DNA of 64,000 nucleotides from Sphaerosporella brunnea (GCA_008704415.1 VXIS01000262.1:1-64000); one strand, 5' to 3'. Counted from the stretch's first letter, positions 10,163 through 21,175 are shown. Made by a program: numbers and translations. The notes: generated by a model not told the origin, from the letters alone.

Positions 10163-11050
10163 ATGTCCACAAGCTGTAGCAGTAGCAGTAGCAGCGCACG
10201 CACGCCCAAGCTCCGCTCATCCTGCGACTCGTGCCAATCTCTAAAGATTAAGTGTGGAAAGGAAAACCCCACCTGCCAGCGCTGCCTTTCGAATGGCCTC
10301 AACTGCGTATACGGCATCTCGCGGCGGATGGGGAAGCCAAGGCGTACGGTGCAAAAACATCCGCAGCCACTCTCGCCCATCTTATCTCCCACGACGACGG
10401 CGACGGCGGCGGGGACCGCCTTGTTCGACGATGATGCCTTCGACAGCTTTCTGGCATTAACAACGGGCGGTCAGCCAGAGGATGATTGCGCTGTGCAAGT
10501 GCTGTCCTCACCGCAGCCGCCGCCGCCGCTACAGCCCCCTCCGCAGAGTTGCACGTGCTACCTCGTCGCTCTGCAGAGTCTAGCAAAGCTGGAGGGCGCC
10601 TCGCACCCCGGGGAAGATCTCGCTTTCGACGTGGTGCTGACGTTGGTGCGCGAGGCGCTGCACCACAACTTCCGGGTGGTGGAGTGTGCGCGCTGTCTGG
10701 CGAGTAGCTCGCGTCTGTTGGTGCTTTCGATGCTGGTTGCAAAGATCGCGTTGTTGTGTCGGGCTGGGTGTGAGGCGTACGGTATCGGAGGTCAGGAGTG
10801 GCAGTCGGCGAGCGTTAGGTGCACCGCTATTAGGGTTAGGGTCGGGAGTTATGAGCTTCGAGGAGAGGATGAGAGGGTGTTGGTCAGCGGATTAATGCAG
10901 AGACGGATCAGGGAGATCGAGGAGATACTCGTCAAGTTGAATAGTGCCGCCCAAAATTTACCGCAGGATGGACTGTCGAATGCGTGTAGAGAGGTCGTAG
11001 CGGATGCGTTCCAAAAGCTGCAGTTTACCACAGGCTGCTCAGGGATGTGA
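10163..11050 (+). CDS. Zn2Cys6 transcription factor, GliZ/AflR-like cluster regulator
   Basis: A single-exon frame of 295 residues. The N-terminus carries a complete binuclear zinc cluster: Cys21, 24, 31, 38, 41 and 48 with C-X2-C-X6-C-X6-C-X2-C-X6-C spacing, followed by a basic linker (RRMGKPRR). A Pro/Thr/Ala-rich region follows, then a C-terminal part with a CTCYLVALQSLAKLEG-type helix and RVGSYEL, which resembles the AflR/GliZ regulatory domain. The frame is open about 94 codons upstream, but the ATG at 10163 directly precedes the Ser-rich tract before the zinc cluster and gives a normal length. The upstream extension overlaps a repeat remnant (about 9957-10005, shared with 45.1 kb), so it is rejected. 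The gene heads the ETP cluster and probably activates it through TCGGNNNCCGA sites. Zinc cluster certain; regulator role inferred from context. Confidence 0.85.
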   Translation: MSTSCSSSSSSARTPKLRSSCDSCQSLKIKCGKENPTCQRCLSNGLNCVYGISRRMGKPRRTVQKHPQPLSPILSPTTTATAAGTALFDDDAFDSFLALTTGGQPEDDCAVQVLSSPQPPPPLQPPPQSCTCYLVALQSLAKLEGASHPGEDLAFDVVLTLVREALHHNFRVVECARCLASSSRLLVLSMLVAKIALLCRAGCEAYGIGGQEWQSASVRCTAIRVRVGSYELRGEDERVLVSGLMQRRIREIEEILVKLNSAAQNLPQDGLSNACREVVADAFQKLQFTTGCSGM

Positions 11051-11389
11051 TGGGAGGTTCAACTGGTGGGATATGTTGCGGTCAATAACTGATGAGTGTA
11101 TGCTCAGGCGAACGGATAGAGGTTGTTCTTGGGTACGGGTTTGTGTGGGGGCATTTGTGTCGGGAAGGAATGGACTTAGTTATGGCATCATTCTTCTGTG
11201 TCTCTGCGCCATAATCAAGGGAAATCAAAATGTAAATATGTGCATGGTTGACCGTCGCAGAGCGGTAGCCTGTAGGTAATGGAGTTCAGAGTGTAGTGAG
11301 GCCTCGTGCAGGCCGAATTTGCCGGTGCAATTGCTACATTTTAGGGTTCGGTGATCGGACGAATTTGAAGCGGCGGCGGTTGCGGTCGG

Positions 11390-11400
11390 TCGGAAACCGA
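11390..11400. promoter_or_regulatory. TCGGNNNCCGA palindrome upstream of the GST
   Basis: The sequence TCGGAAACCGA lies 107 bp before the GST start codon, in the gap after the regulator gene. It is a perfect match to the inverted CGG/CCG-type palindrome reported as the shared promoter motif of ETP clusters and the probable target of GliZ-type zinc-cluster proteins. Function here is inferred. Confidence 0.7.
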
Positions 11401-11506
11401 AGCACTTGGCCTCATAATTTGTTTATAAATTTCAGTTCTTCTAATTTACGCTCTATACCTTACATCTTGCACGGTACAATCGCCAGCCAAATTCACCTGA
11501 ACAATA

Positions 11507-12358
11507 ATGCTCTCCATTCGATCCATCCTCCAAGCTATCCCGAAGAAGCCCACCCTCTTCATCATTGAGGGAAGGTACCAGAATTGGATTAAACCCTTGA
11601 TGCTCATGGAAGAGCTTGGAATCGATCGCGATGTCATCTGCCTTCCGGGGGTCCCCGCGATGAAAACCGAATGGTACGGGAAAATCCATCCGCAGCGGAT
11701 GGTCCCAGCACTTGTCGATGAGCTCCATGGGGAGAAAGTCACACTGTGGGACAGTAGCTCCATTATGTTATATCTCACTCAAAGATACGACACCGAACGC
11801 AAGTGGAGGGGCCGAAATTTGGCAGAAGACATTGAAATCTGGAACTGGCTCATTTTCGAGACGGCATCGTTGGGGTGAGCAGCCGCTGGAGCTAAAAGAC
11901 AACAAAAAAAAAAAAAGGAATGCACTGACCAAGGTTTTTTTTTCGTTTCTTCAAGCCCGACCGCCAAATATTGGGTATCATATGACCTTCGAGCCGAGCC
12001 TATCCCGGAAGTCACTGCAAGGTTGGTAGAATTAATAACCCTAGGACTTTCACGGGTTTCCCCAAAAACTAATCATACAGTTGACAGGCTACACGATGAC
12101 CTTCGCAAGCAATACGACACGATCGAGGCCAGGCTCCGCGAACCTGGGCAGTCCTACCTAGCGCTCAAGGACCGTCCTACGATTGCCGACCTTTCGGTGT
12201 TGCTATTCGCTGATTCTACCACATCGAAACGTATGGGCTTCCAGCTCTCGGAGTGGCCAGCGATAAAAACTTGGAGTGAAAAGATGTACGAGTTTGAGGG
12301 AGTCCGGAAAGCTTTCAATGAGAAAGATAACTGGAAAGCGGTTGAGCTCTGTGAATGA
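11507..12358 (+). CDS. Glutathione S-transferase, GliG-like
   Basis: Three exons (11507-11874, 11956-12021, 12088-12358) give 234 residues, the usual size for the family (GliG about 240). The introns are GT-AG; the second donor (GTTGGT) is weak, but the frame closes only this way. The N-terminal thioredoxin-fold half contains the IKPLMLMEELGI helix and HPQRMVPALVDE, which holds the cis-Pro loop of GSTs, then DSSSIMLYLTQRY. The C-terminal helical half contains RPTIADLSVLLFAD. In ETP pathways this enzyme conjugates two glutathiones to the oxidised diketopiperazine, installing the sulfurs; it is cytosolic. Its position next to the exporter and regulator supports the assignment. A GST outside the pathway is possible but unlikely in this neighbourhood. 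Confidence 0.88.
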
Positions 12359-12585
12359 GAGACAAGTGGAGGAATTTGCTGCCTTGAAATTCTATTTCCG
12401 TTTTAACACGTGTATCGTTTATCGTAAAGTTGAGAGAAATTGGTGTATCACAATAGCCTGAATTTACCTGCCCTTGTCTTTCAAGCCAGCGTTATTTGAT
12501 CCCTGATTCCACCACCTTGGGCCATAAAGCTGCGGTCAACCTTCGGTGCTGCCAACAAAACCCTTGACGTGATATCGTGATATCG

Positions 12586-14405
12586 ATGGCCGTAGCCCGT
12601 GGCTCCGAGGAAGCGCGTCTTCTTTTGGAACACGAAGACCAAAGTAACCGCAGCCCTTCTTCTCCGGCACGAAGCAAACTTACCCATCGGCTTCTCCCCG
12701 TCGCTCTTCTCGCCGCGCTTGGGTCCGCAGGTGCAGCTGCCCCGACCGTCTTTGCGTACGCTTACTTGTGTTGCGACAATCCTTTGCGATGCAACGAAGA
12801 TGAACACCAAGTCTATGCTAGAACTACAGCCCTAGCCACAACCATCGCAAACATATGCGGGATCCTAGCGCTTGGGCCTGCGGCGCATTTTTCCAGGAAT
12901 CGCCGAAGCTTGGGTTTATCTCTTTGGTTTCTAAGCCGTGGCTTGAGCGTCGCGTTATTGCTGATAGCAGGCAAGTCCCTTCTCCTGAAGAAAACTTATC
13001 CCATCTCGTCCTGTTCTGATGCCCAGGAGCGACTTACAGTCGCGCATAAGAATATACCGCTTGCCATAGTCGGCCGTGCTTTCGAGGGTGCGGCAACGGA
13101 CAACATACTCCACTTCCACCTGAATGCTATATACGTGGAAGTTGCGCCCGAGTCGGACTCACCCCGTCTGCTTGGATTGTCGCTGGCTTTTTACATGGTC
13201 GGGTTGGCTGCCAGCCCTCCTGTGACTGGCATGTTCAAGGAGTTTACCTGGAGCTTTTACTTCGCCATCGCAGTTTTCTCCTTGTCTATTATTTATCTTC
13301 AATCCTGCGTCCCTTGGACGTATCATTATCGGCAGCAAAACGACGTTAAACCTGCGGGGCGCCAAAACAGCACGCTCAGCGCCTGGGAGGCAACGAAGGG
13401 AATTTTAAAGGATACTTTCAGTCTCTCAAATCCCGTCATATCGCCGCTCTCGCTTTTCTGCACGCAGCCGTTTGCGGCGTTGTACGGACTAGCGCTTTTT
13501 AACTTCACCGCCGGCAATGCCTATTTCTTTCCCGCGCTGATGATCCACACCAGCACCAGGTTTGCATTCACAAGTCAACAGGTCGGCCAGCACCATTTCA
13601 CCCGTTATATGTTATTACTTGTGGCTGATTTGCAATATAGAATGGTTTCATCTTCTCTCTCACCAGTGGGGCGACTGGAATCTATATGTTCTTATTATTG
13701 CTTGTCATTCCTAGAACCCGTATCCCATCAACTCTCGCCTCGTTCTCTAGGCGTATCGGGAGACCCTTCACCTGGGACTTTGTATTCGCTTTAGTCTCCA
13801 TGATGACACTCGCTGTTGCGCTCTACCTTCTGAGTGCTGCGAATGAATCGTGGCAGATTTATGTTGGTGAGAGAGCTCTTCATCCCACCCCAAGCCAGAC
13901 AGCCGTCACAACACATCTTAAGCATAACCTAACACTGGGCATAAGTCGCTGTTGTCAGTGCACTAGGGAACGCTGCGCCGGCTTTTGTGAAGAGCCATCT
14001 AAACGCTATGGTGGAGGAGTCGCTCAAAGGTAATTAATTACACCCAGACGCCTAAATCCTTCCAAAAATTTTGTGTGGCTTTTGTTCACCAGCAGTTTTC
14101 ACACGGGTCTTAGCTCAAGCAGTGTCAGCGCTTGCACTTTGCGAAAGCCTGGGAAGTGTAGCTTCGGCAATAATCGTGGGTGCAGCCCAGAGCTTGGGGG
14201 GAGGAGGAGGCGGCTTGCCGTTTTTTGTTGCTTCGGTTTGTTGGCCCCCCATTCGATTTTGTTAAGAAACTGTCCAGCTCCGTTGCATTTCATTAATTTT
14301 TCCTCCACATTGCATTCTGACCGATTTCTACAGTCTCTGGTCATCTCAGCCGCTGTCTTTTTCTTTCTTGCAGGTTGCCACGGGGGACCCCCCAGCCACG
14401 GATGA
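12586..14405 (+). CDS. MFS transporter, GliA/SirA-like ETP exporter
   Basis: Five exons (12586-13581, 13641-13866, 13946-14029, 14096-14235, 14334-14405) give 505 residues. The model uses ATG 12586; a GTG nine bases upstream is in frame but unlikely in a fungus. Many hydrophobic segments alternate with short loops: LLPVALLAALGSAGAAAPTV near the N-terminus, the motif-like RAFEGAATDN, LLGLSLAFYMVGLAASPPVTG, and a last helix split by intron 4 (LPFFVAS, then LVISAAVFFFLAG). The first donor (GTCGGC) is non-canonical, but skipping it breaks the frame. By family and neighbourhood it is a plasma-membrane major facilitator that exports the ETP and contributes to self-protection. It lies 227 bp after the GST stop and is co-oriented with it. 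The substrate is inferred from context. Confidence 0.85.
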
Positions 14406-15066
14406 TTGGGGATTACTCCGCGAATATTTGCGTTCGTGGAACTGCCCAGCTGCGCAAGCCGATGTGAGCTCCCTGATTATAATGGCCGATTTTTGTCCGT
14501 GCTATATGGAAAGTTATTGCGGAAGAATGGTTGGATGGCATAGTTAGAAGTATGCCAGCAATGTTACAGGCAGGCGGTAATAAATGCTGGAGGAGCAGAA
14601 ACCATATTCGGTCCTGTAGATAGGTAGAATAGGTCGCAGACCGCATTTTTTTCCCCCTCATACTCTGGAGTGATATACTCACTCGAATTTGCACAAAGCT
14701 TCTAGATAGAGCATGACAAGGCCACTGCGACCCGGCTTGCCATGTCCGGAATGAGGCCCTCCGGCTTTGAGTACCTCAAATGAGCTCCGACCATAGTGAG
14801 CGGATATGATTCGGGGGAGGGGGATTCGGCCTAGGCCTCTGGGGGTGATGCTTCAGACTTCTGTGATCGCCAAATGAGCATTCAGAACTGAGGTGCGAGA
14901 TGAGCGTAGGCATGCGCGCACCCTCACATGATGTACATGCCAAACGCTCCCATCTAGTGTATTCAGGTTAACCGTACATACTAGAAGCCGGCCAAAAAAA
15001 CAAAAAAAAAAACATTCCCACCATTAAAATTTGGGACATGTTGTGTTTTTCAACCGACTATGGCTA
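14406..15066. other. Intergenic spacer between exporter and C-S lyase
   Basis: About 660 bp between convergent genes. No coding potential stands out. It ends with an A-rich stretch (about 14995-15012) just before the hairpin MITE at 15075. Confidence 0.5.
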
Positions 15067-15074
15067 CTCTGGGG

Positions 15075-15143
15075 CAGTGTTCTCAATAGCCAGCCAGCCA
15101 GGCTGAAAGCCCCGGCTTTTTGGGCCGGCTATTGAGAACACTG
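15075..15143. mobile_element. 69-bp hAT-type hairpin MITE with 8-bp duplication
   Basis: A near-perfect palindrome: left end CAGTGTTCTCAATAGCC, right end GGCTATTGAGAACACTG, interior GCCAGCCAGGCTG...CCCGGCTTTTTGGGCC. CTCTGGGG occurs on both sides (15067-15074 and 15144-15151), an exact 8-bp target duplication as made by hAT elements, whose termini also commonly begin CAGTG. This is the best-preserved member of a family with ten or more copies in the window. It overlaps the 3' end of the aminotransferase gene. Confidence 0.92.
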
Positions 15144-16611
15144 CTCTGGGGTCGCTACAAAATCCATCCAGCCCTTCAATCCCAAGGCTTCTTCAATCCT
15201 ACACAGACCCTGCGTGAGATCTTCCGCAGCCACTGAGAATGTGATCCTAAACCACCCCGGTTCGGACGCATGGTAGCCCCTTCCTGCGCTCACAGCCACC
15301 CTTTTGTCTCCCAACCTTTTCCACAGCTCAGCCTCTTGCTCCCACGTGCTTACGGTATGGGACAGCCGGACCCAGACGTAGAGACCAGCGTAAGTCACGG
15401 AATATCGCATTTTGTGGAACTTTAAAAAGCCCACGACCCGCGAATACGCTCTCGCCAGCCGTGCGCGATTCGTGGCGATGAGCTCGTTCAAGAGGGGCTT
15501 TTGCGAGAAGAGAGAAGAGAACACAACCGCTGTCAGGCTGGAAACTTGTGTGTTTGCGGCCAGCGCTACACCTAATCCTAGGCTTGGATTATCCTGAGTA
15601 ACCAGTACGCCCTGACGTGCCGTTAGCTTTCGAACGCTCTCTCTCTCTTTTACCGTGAAAAAAAAAAACGAAATGACCCTGAAAGCACATACCAACCGCA
15701 GTCCGCTGCTCCCAAAGTCTTTGCTTGAGCTCCATACGGTGTGCACGCGTGCCATGTCGCAGCCCACCACTGCGGGGTCAAAAGATAGTGCAGACACGAA
15801 AGGCTCCGGACTTGGCACATCTGGAGAGTCGAAAACCGAGAGAGCGTAAATCTCATCCGAGATGAAATGCAAATTTTCTTTCTGGCAGAACCTCAAGCAT
15901 TCTTCCAGGGCCTGCCGGGTGTAGCATTGACCTAGGGGGTTGTGTGGATTGCACAGAATCATCGCTTTGATGGGCACATCCGACGTTCGCAAGGCTTCCA
16001 CTAGATAGGCCGTGATGCCTGGACTAAACACCTCTGAGGGGTCCGGCACGTCGACTTGAACCACTCGCACCGATGGGCGTACGTTAAGCGCGAAGTCGAA
16101 CCCAACTATCACTCGTCTTGTTAGCGTTTTCGCGGCGGAGAAAAAGCCCCTGACTAACCCCAGTACGGTGCCATAACCAGAACACCGTCGCCCGGATTAC
16201 AGATGTTGAATATCAGAGAATCAAGAATCGCGGCGGCTCCAGGCCCGACCACTATATGACCTGGCTCGACAGGTAGATGTGGATTGAAATGGTCGTTAAA
16301 AAACGAAGACAGACTCTGAAGCAGCTTTGGGCAACCCGCAAAACCGTTTGGATAGGAAAGGTCCTGTTTTTTTTTTTTTCGTCATGTGTTGTTCACGGTT
16401 AATGATGAGGAGAACAGCTCACATCGTTGCAAAGACGCTCACGCAGTATGTCCTTGAACAAGGCAACGAGCTCGTCCCTCATCAACCAGTTTTCAGCCGT
16501 GCTTAAATCGATTATTGGGATTCGGTGCTTCTGAGTCTTTTGCGCTACCGCTGCAGCGATCTTCGGCATGAATTCATCTACATTACTCTTGCCGCGGACC
16601 GAAAGAGCCAT
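15129..16611 (-). CDS. PLP-dependent C-S lyase / ACC-synthase-like aminotransferase, GliI-like
   Basis: Four exons on the minus strand (16423-16611, 16159-16363, 15693-16105, 15129-15611) give 429 residues, normal for the family. It is a fold-type I PLP enzyme: PGAAAILDSLIFNICNPGDG at the cofactor loop, APYW, the CNPHNPLG substrate loop, SDEIY, and the Schiff-base lysine in SSSKDFGSSGLRL (about Lys260), then RITF near the C-terminus. In ETP synthesis GliI cleaves the C-S bonds of the bis-cysteinyl intermediate to free the dithiol. The start at 16611 is preferred over an in-frame ATG/GTG 17 codons upstream because of its context and the family N-terminus. The stop codon lies inside the inserted MITE at 15075-15143, which adds a few foreign residues at the C-terminus; the enzyme is otherwise complete. 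Confidence 0.88.
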
Positions 16612-17334
16612 GCTTTTGATGTTGTGATGCTTCTTGCGAATGCTTTTTGATTGTGGAGTCAATGGAATTGATGGTAAATAAAACCGAGAAGTACAGTCAC
16701 AGGACGAAAATAATGGGAAATTTGCGCTTTCACCGCCAAAGCGCTCGTGTTGAGACCTCTATCTGACGACCACCACTCAATTTATAAATTTGCTCCGCCA
16801 TGCAAAACGCTAAACAACTATCTTGAATTTTCATTTCTGGTGGCAGATTAAGAAAAAAAGGTGTTTGTGTTGCGTGACGAGCTGGCAGAGTGTGCAAACG
16901 CCGTTGTCAAGTCACTTTTTGTAGACCCTATACAAAATCACCTTCGAAAAGCTCTCAACACCGCCTCCCAGCTCATAGCACCTCCAATTTTGCTCATGTG
17001 TTTTTCTACTTTCCCGGCCAGCGGTCAATTTCCTGGACCAAATGGTGATTTTTGGTAAGGTGGTGAAAAGTGAGTCGTTTAGCTAGGAAAACTGTGACTT
17101 TTCCCATTCTTTTTGCCCTAGTACTCTGTCGTTGGGAAACCCGACGATGTGAAACCAGGAACAGGGACATGAATTCCTCCACTCAAATCAGGCTAAAAAA
17201 GGCAATAAACGGATAGAATATGTCCTCGTGGCTAGATATTGATGAGCGGTTAACATTAGCAAACACAAAATCGCCGACCACAGCCGCAATCATCCGCCGC
17301 TCGGCGCTCCCCGCATTAGCCGAACCGCCAGTTT

Positions 17335-17485
17335 GTTCCCTTTGTAACCTTTTCTTTTATTTAGGTTTCCTTGGCACATGAGATAATATAAATAAGGTGG
17401 CGGACAGAATAAGGGTGCATGTGGGGATGCGCAGGGGGTCTGTCATGATCGTTCGCGGACAATAAAATTGATAACACACATACAC
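17335..17485 (+). mobile_element. LINE-2-family 3' tail fragment
   Basis: It contains ATAAGGTGGCGGACAGAATA and GTTCGCGGACAATAAAATTG, shared with the 3' end of the longer copy at 56.8-57.25 kb and, inverted, with 32.3 kb. Non-coding. Confidence 0.65.
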
Positions 17486-17524
17486 ACATAGCTAAGCCGC
17501 CAGGACAAAAGTCTGCGGCTTCTT

Positions 17525-17535
17525 TCGGTCACCGA
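17525..17535. promoter_or_regulatory. TCGGNNNCCGA palindrome between C-S lyase and cyclotransferase
   Basis: TCGGTCACCGA is a perfect match to the ETP-cluster motif. It lies about 0.9 kb upstream of the aminotransferase start and 2.4 kb past the cyclotransferase stop, just after the LINE-2 fragment, so insertions may have pushed it away from its gene. Functional relevance is uncertain. Confidence 0.5.
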
Positions 17536-18038
17536 CTCGGCGATCGCCAATACGGTCGGACGGTGATCGAAATGCGACCGGCTTGTTCTTCGCTGATATG
17601 AAGATCAAATCAAATGCATATGGAGATTGACGCATGTAGAGTAGACTCCAACACAGGCGGACAAAGCACAGTGTCACCGCTCGACACCACCATAGCAATA
17701 CATCAGCTGATCCCGCAGCCAGCGTCCCGCCCTGGCTGGGATATTTCTTATCGAAGTATTGTTTTGCTCTTGAGTGTGAGCTTTTGGAAGCTGCAAGGGT
17801 TTCAAATTTATTGTTCGTGCCTAGGATTCGGGGAATATACACATGTTGCGCTATGTAGGCATGATATCATGAACTGAGTGACTGCCCTATAGTGTGGAGG
17901 GCCGCACTCATGTGGCAATCCTTGGCTTAATTATCCTGGACAAATCTCACCCTCAATATCGTCCAGACTGTTTCTGGGAGTGGTTTATTTATCGGCGTGA
18001 ATCATGAGCTCAAAGGTTCAACCACTGCCTACCCCAAA

Positions 18039-18063
18039 CAGTGTTCTCAATAGCCAGCTAGCC
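18039..18063. repeat. Hairpin MITE terminus
   Basis: The sequence CAGTGTTCTCAATAGCCAGC is the exact left terminus of the hAT-type hairpin family. The rest of the copy is lost. Confidence 0.6.
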
Positions 18064-18529
18064 TGTCTGGCACTGATCACAAACGCCTTCATCACCCCTC
18101 AAGCGCTGCCAATTCGATTCAGAATAACTTTGAGATGGGCCCAGAGCCAAGTAAGCTTATTCACCATCAGATTTATCGGCAACGGTGAGTCCCGCTGGGG
18201 GGGCGCTTTCAGGGATAATCCGCAACGGTTCCAAATCCCCTCACCCCTCACATTTAGATTATGGCGTGCATCCGACCTCTCGCAATGACTTTGTTCTTCC
18301 TTTATGAGCTATCCACAACTCGTTCCTCGTGATTCAAGTTGCAATCGTGATCCTCGGCCGATATTCTTCGAGTTGGATATGAGAATCGATAGCGCGATGA
18401 GTTAGCCACATCCTCAACCCCCACGGTTTACGACAAGTATTCCATCAAAAACTCAGGAAAAAAAATTAAATATTTCGGAAGCAGAACAAAATTCCGGACT
18501 TCTTTTCCCGCGCGCCGCCGTTCGGGACC

Positions 18530-18531
<2 letters not shown>

Positions 18532-18588
<57 letters not shown>
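18532..18588. repeat. 57-bp homopolymer A tract
   Basis: An uninterrupted run of A directly in front of the inverted-repeat element at 18600. It may be the tail of a retroelement or simple expansion, and its length is prone to assembly error. Confidence 0.9.
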
Positions 18589-18589
<1 letters not shown>

Positions 18590-18599
18590 GGCTATTATG

Positions 18600-19190
18600 C
18601 TGCATACCCCCCCCTCCCCCCCCCAAAAAAAAGAGGCGAAATGTCTTCGCTACCCCCCATTTTTATGAGTATGCAGCGTACCCCCCAAAATGCAGTCAGT
18701 GATAGATCATGATGCTTCGCTAGTGCGCGACGTCGCACCGGCGCGCACACCGGCACCTTTATTCAATTCCCGCCCCTCCCGCGCGCCATGCAATAGATCT
18801 ATGTGTGACGCCGCCTACACTTAGGTGCATACTGGCTCACTTTGCCATAAGTAGAACATCTAGGAGCTTCCCAGGGAATGCTCGTTGCTTACTCCTTCTC
18901 CGAACGTTACCCTTTCGCATCCGGGCGTCCCGTTGGAACCTGAGCTACCAGTGGTTTGCATTGTTGCAACCTGCATACTAACTACTGGCACTGGCAGGTG
19001 TCCATGTGGGGTGAAGGATGTTATGCTGCGGCAGGGTTCCTAGTTGGTAGCGACCCGTACGGGTTGTGGGTGGGTCAATTTTATGATCTATCCCTCACTG
19101 TATTTTGGGGGGTACTCTGCATACTCATAAAAATGGGGGGTAGCGAGGACATTTCGCCTCTTTTGGGGTATGGGGCAAAAAAAAACGGCC
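18600..19190. mobile_element. 0.6-kb foldback element with about 90-bp arms
   Basis: The left arm (18600-18691) contains AAAAGAGGCGAAATGTC, TTCGCTACCCCCCATTTTTA and TGAGTATGCAG. The right arm (19098-19190) is the inverse with few changes (CTGCATACTCATAAAAATGG...GACATTTCGCCTCTTTT). The interior has no credible gene. No target duplication could be fixed because the left end runs into the A and C homopolymers. Confidence 0.75.
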
Positions 19191-19933
19191 AAACCACGCA
19201 GCGAAAAATCGATAACTTCTCTGGATTTCACTCAAAAAATTTGGAAGAAGTCTCAAAATTAAGAGATAGAGTTGAAATCCTTCAGGCATAAAGAATTTGT
19301 GCCGACGATTTTTCGTTGCGCTGTTGCGTTTTGGTGGGGAGTTGGGGGTTGTTACGCAAGGTGTCCGAATACCTTTTTTTTCGTCTACCTAGTACGAGTC
19401 AACGGCCGTGTGGCGACCACGTGCAGTCATTAGAAAGTCATATGTACGTTGCAATGTGTGTGAAACACGGCGCAGTTGCTTTCATTCAGTGTCGTCGCTA
19501 AAGCTCCTCCACGGCTCCACTCCAGGATGATAGAGCTGTGCAGTCGCTTCGCTCCAAAATACGACGGTCGGGAATTTAGGGTTGAGCTTCCGGAAAACGC
19601 CACACCATTGGATTATATAGGGATAGATATACTCGGGGGAGATCGGATACCCATTTCTAGAAGGCACTGCTACAGAAGGGGTAAAAACCAGACAAAACAC
19701 AATCTGGATGGTAGATATGAAACAGAAACTGCAGCGCTGATTTTTCGATGGAAATCAAGCCCCTCGCCCAGAGAACACTTTAAGGTCCTCAGCTATTGTG
19801 ACGCCGCCATCTGTGCCAGGCCGCAGTCACCATATCTCACCTGCTCAATCAACACGTATGGATACCGGCAATAGCCGGACATGTACAATATGCACAACGG
19901 CAAATTCAGGAATCGAACCAAGAACCAAAACCT

Positions 19934-20800
19934 CTAGCACTTGCCCTTCGCATTACACTCCTCCGCGCCATCCCCCCTCCCCCAAACCGGCGCATGCACA
20001 TAATCATGCCAGAGCCACATCAGCACAAACACCGCCCTAACAACCGCCCTCACCCCGGGCGGTGCTAACCCATCTATCCCAATCGTCATCTCCACAAGCC
20101 GATGTACAATCGACATCACTGGCACCCACACCGCCAAAAACAGTGCCGCCCCCAACCGCCTCCTCAGCCCCCGTGGTCCCTCATACCTCCCCACTTCCGC
20201 CAAATAGCCCCTGTACTCCACCGGCAGGCCCGACTCTGCCGCCCCGTCCTCAATTATATCCTTCATCCGAACTTTACTTAGCCTGGCCGAGGAGCGGGGA
20301 GCGGGAGGCAGCGGGGACGGAAAACTCACCATATACCTCGCACTGGGCCTTCCGCACTTCCGCGCCAACAACCCCGTCGTCAACGTCCACACCACCACCC
20401 CCTCCCCGCCCAACCTCCGTGCGTCCTCCGCTCCCACCGGCACCGCCGCCACCGGAATGGACGCGTATACCGCCCCGCCGCCCTCCGATGCCACCAGTCG
20501 CGTGTACTGGGCGGCAGTGAGGAGGTACGCGACACCGGTAACGTCGGGGATGCATGTGTTGGTTTTGTTGTCTGAGTTGGGGCGCGGTGTAATGGAGGCG
20601 AACACCGGCTCACGGTAGGGGAGGCCGGGGATCGTAAAGGCCAAAGTCCATCCAGGGAGAGAGACGCGTGCAGAAGTGAGAGGGGTGATTCCACGAGAGT
20701 CGGTGAGGGTTGATGAAGAAAGGTTAGAGCCGTAGGCAAAGTACCAGATGTGCTGGGGCGGGTTCATGGGGCGGGCGGGAGCGGGGGCGCGGGGTGTCAT
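19934..20800 (-). CDS. Gamma-glutamyl cyclotransferase, GliK-like
   Basis: Two exons on the minus strand (20330-20800 and 19934-20260) give 265 residues, close to GliK (about 270). The 69-bp intron keeps the frame open if retained, but the junction RYM-DIIEDGA matches the family better than the retained Pro/Ser-rich insert. The N-terminal YFAYGSNL is the gamma-glutamyl cyclotransferase signature loop, and the catalytic Glu is likely Glu106 in ASEGGGAVY. The C-terminal third is unusually hydrophobic (ALFLAVWVPVMSIVHRL and RAVFVLMWLW), suggesting membrane association, as in ETP-cluster homologues. Its role is to remove the gamma-glutamyl parts of the bis-glutathionyl intermediate. Start choice: ATG 20800, with a second possible ATG 11 codons in. 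Confidence 0.85.
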   Translation of the reverse strand: MTPRAPAPARPMNPPQHIWYFAYGSNLSSSTLTDSRGITPLTSARVSLPGWTLAFTIPGLPYREPVFASITPRPNSDNKTNTCIPDVTGVAYLLTAAQYTRLVASEGGGAVYASIPVAAVPVGAEDARRLGGEGVVVWTLTTGLLARKCGRPSARYMVSFPSPLPPAPRSSARLSKVRMKDIIEDGAAESGLPVEYRGYLAEVGRYEGPRGLRRRLGAALFLAVWVPVMSIVHRLVEMTIGIDGLAPPGVRAVVRAVFVLMWLWHDYVHAPVWGRGDGAEECNAKGKC

Positions 20801-20879
20801 ACGTGGAACTAGAAGGTTGAAGTCCGTATTGTGTTGTTGTGTCGCGATGTCAAATCTGGTGGAGTTTTGTGTTTAGGCT

Positions 20880-20890
20880 TCGGTCTCCGA
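20880..20890. promoter_or_regulatory. TCGGNNNCCGA palindrome upstream of the cyclotransferase
   Basis: TCGGTCTCCGA lies 80 bp upstream of the cyclotransferase start codon, a typical promoter position. It is a perfect match to the ETP-cluster palindrome. Confidence 0.75.
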
Positions 20891-21076
20891 ATATGCACAA
20901 CGCGCCCAGCATACTCGCCTTTACCAGAAGATTCTCGATCGAACTCGTTTGACAGCTGAAAAATGAGTAAATCGTATCCCATAGGTACCTGCACTGTATC
21001 TCACCTATCGGACTTTCCAAAAACAAAAAAGTTAAGTGGAAAGGAATCTTTCCCATGCCCACCAACTATCACATGT

Positions 21077-21175
21077 GTTCTATCCTGCCGAGAAGATAGC
21101 CTGTAGGCCTATTGCTGGCCCGCCGGCCTACAGACCGGTATTCTCGGCAGGCCAGGCTACTCAAATGACAGAATA
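21077..21175. repeat. Palindromic element B (TGTTCTATCCTGCC family)
   Basis: It starts TGTTCTATCCTGCCGAGAAG and folds back through GGCCCGCCGGCCTACAGACC to ATTCTCGGCAGGCC, ending near GACAGAATATT. Related copies lie at 25222-25277 and 39637-39728 in the opposite orientation. Non-coding. Confidence 0.6.

Noticed and set aside
20062..20555. Pro-rich and Gly-rich frames opposite the cyclotransferase gene
   Set aside because: They are shadow frames of a GC-rich coding region with clear family motifs on the other strand.
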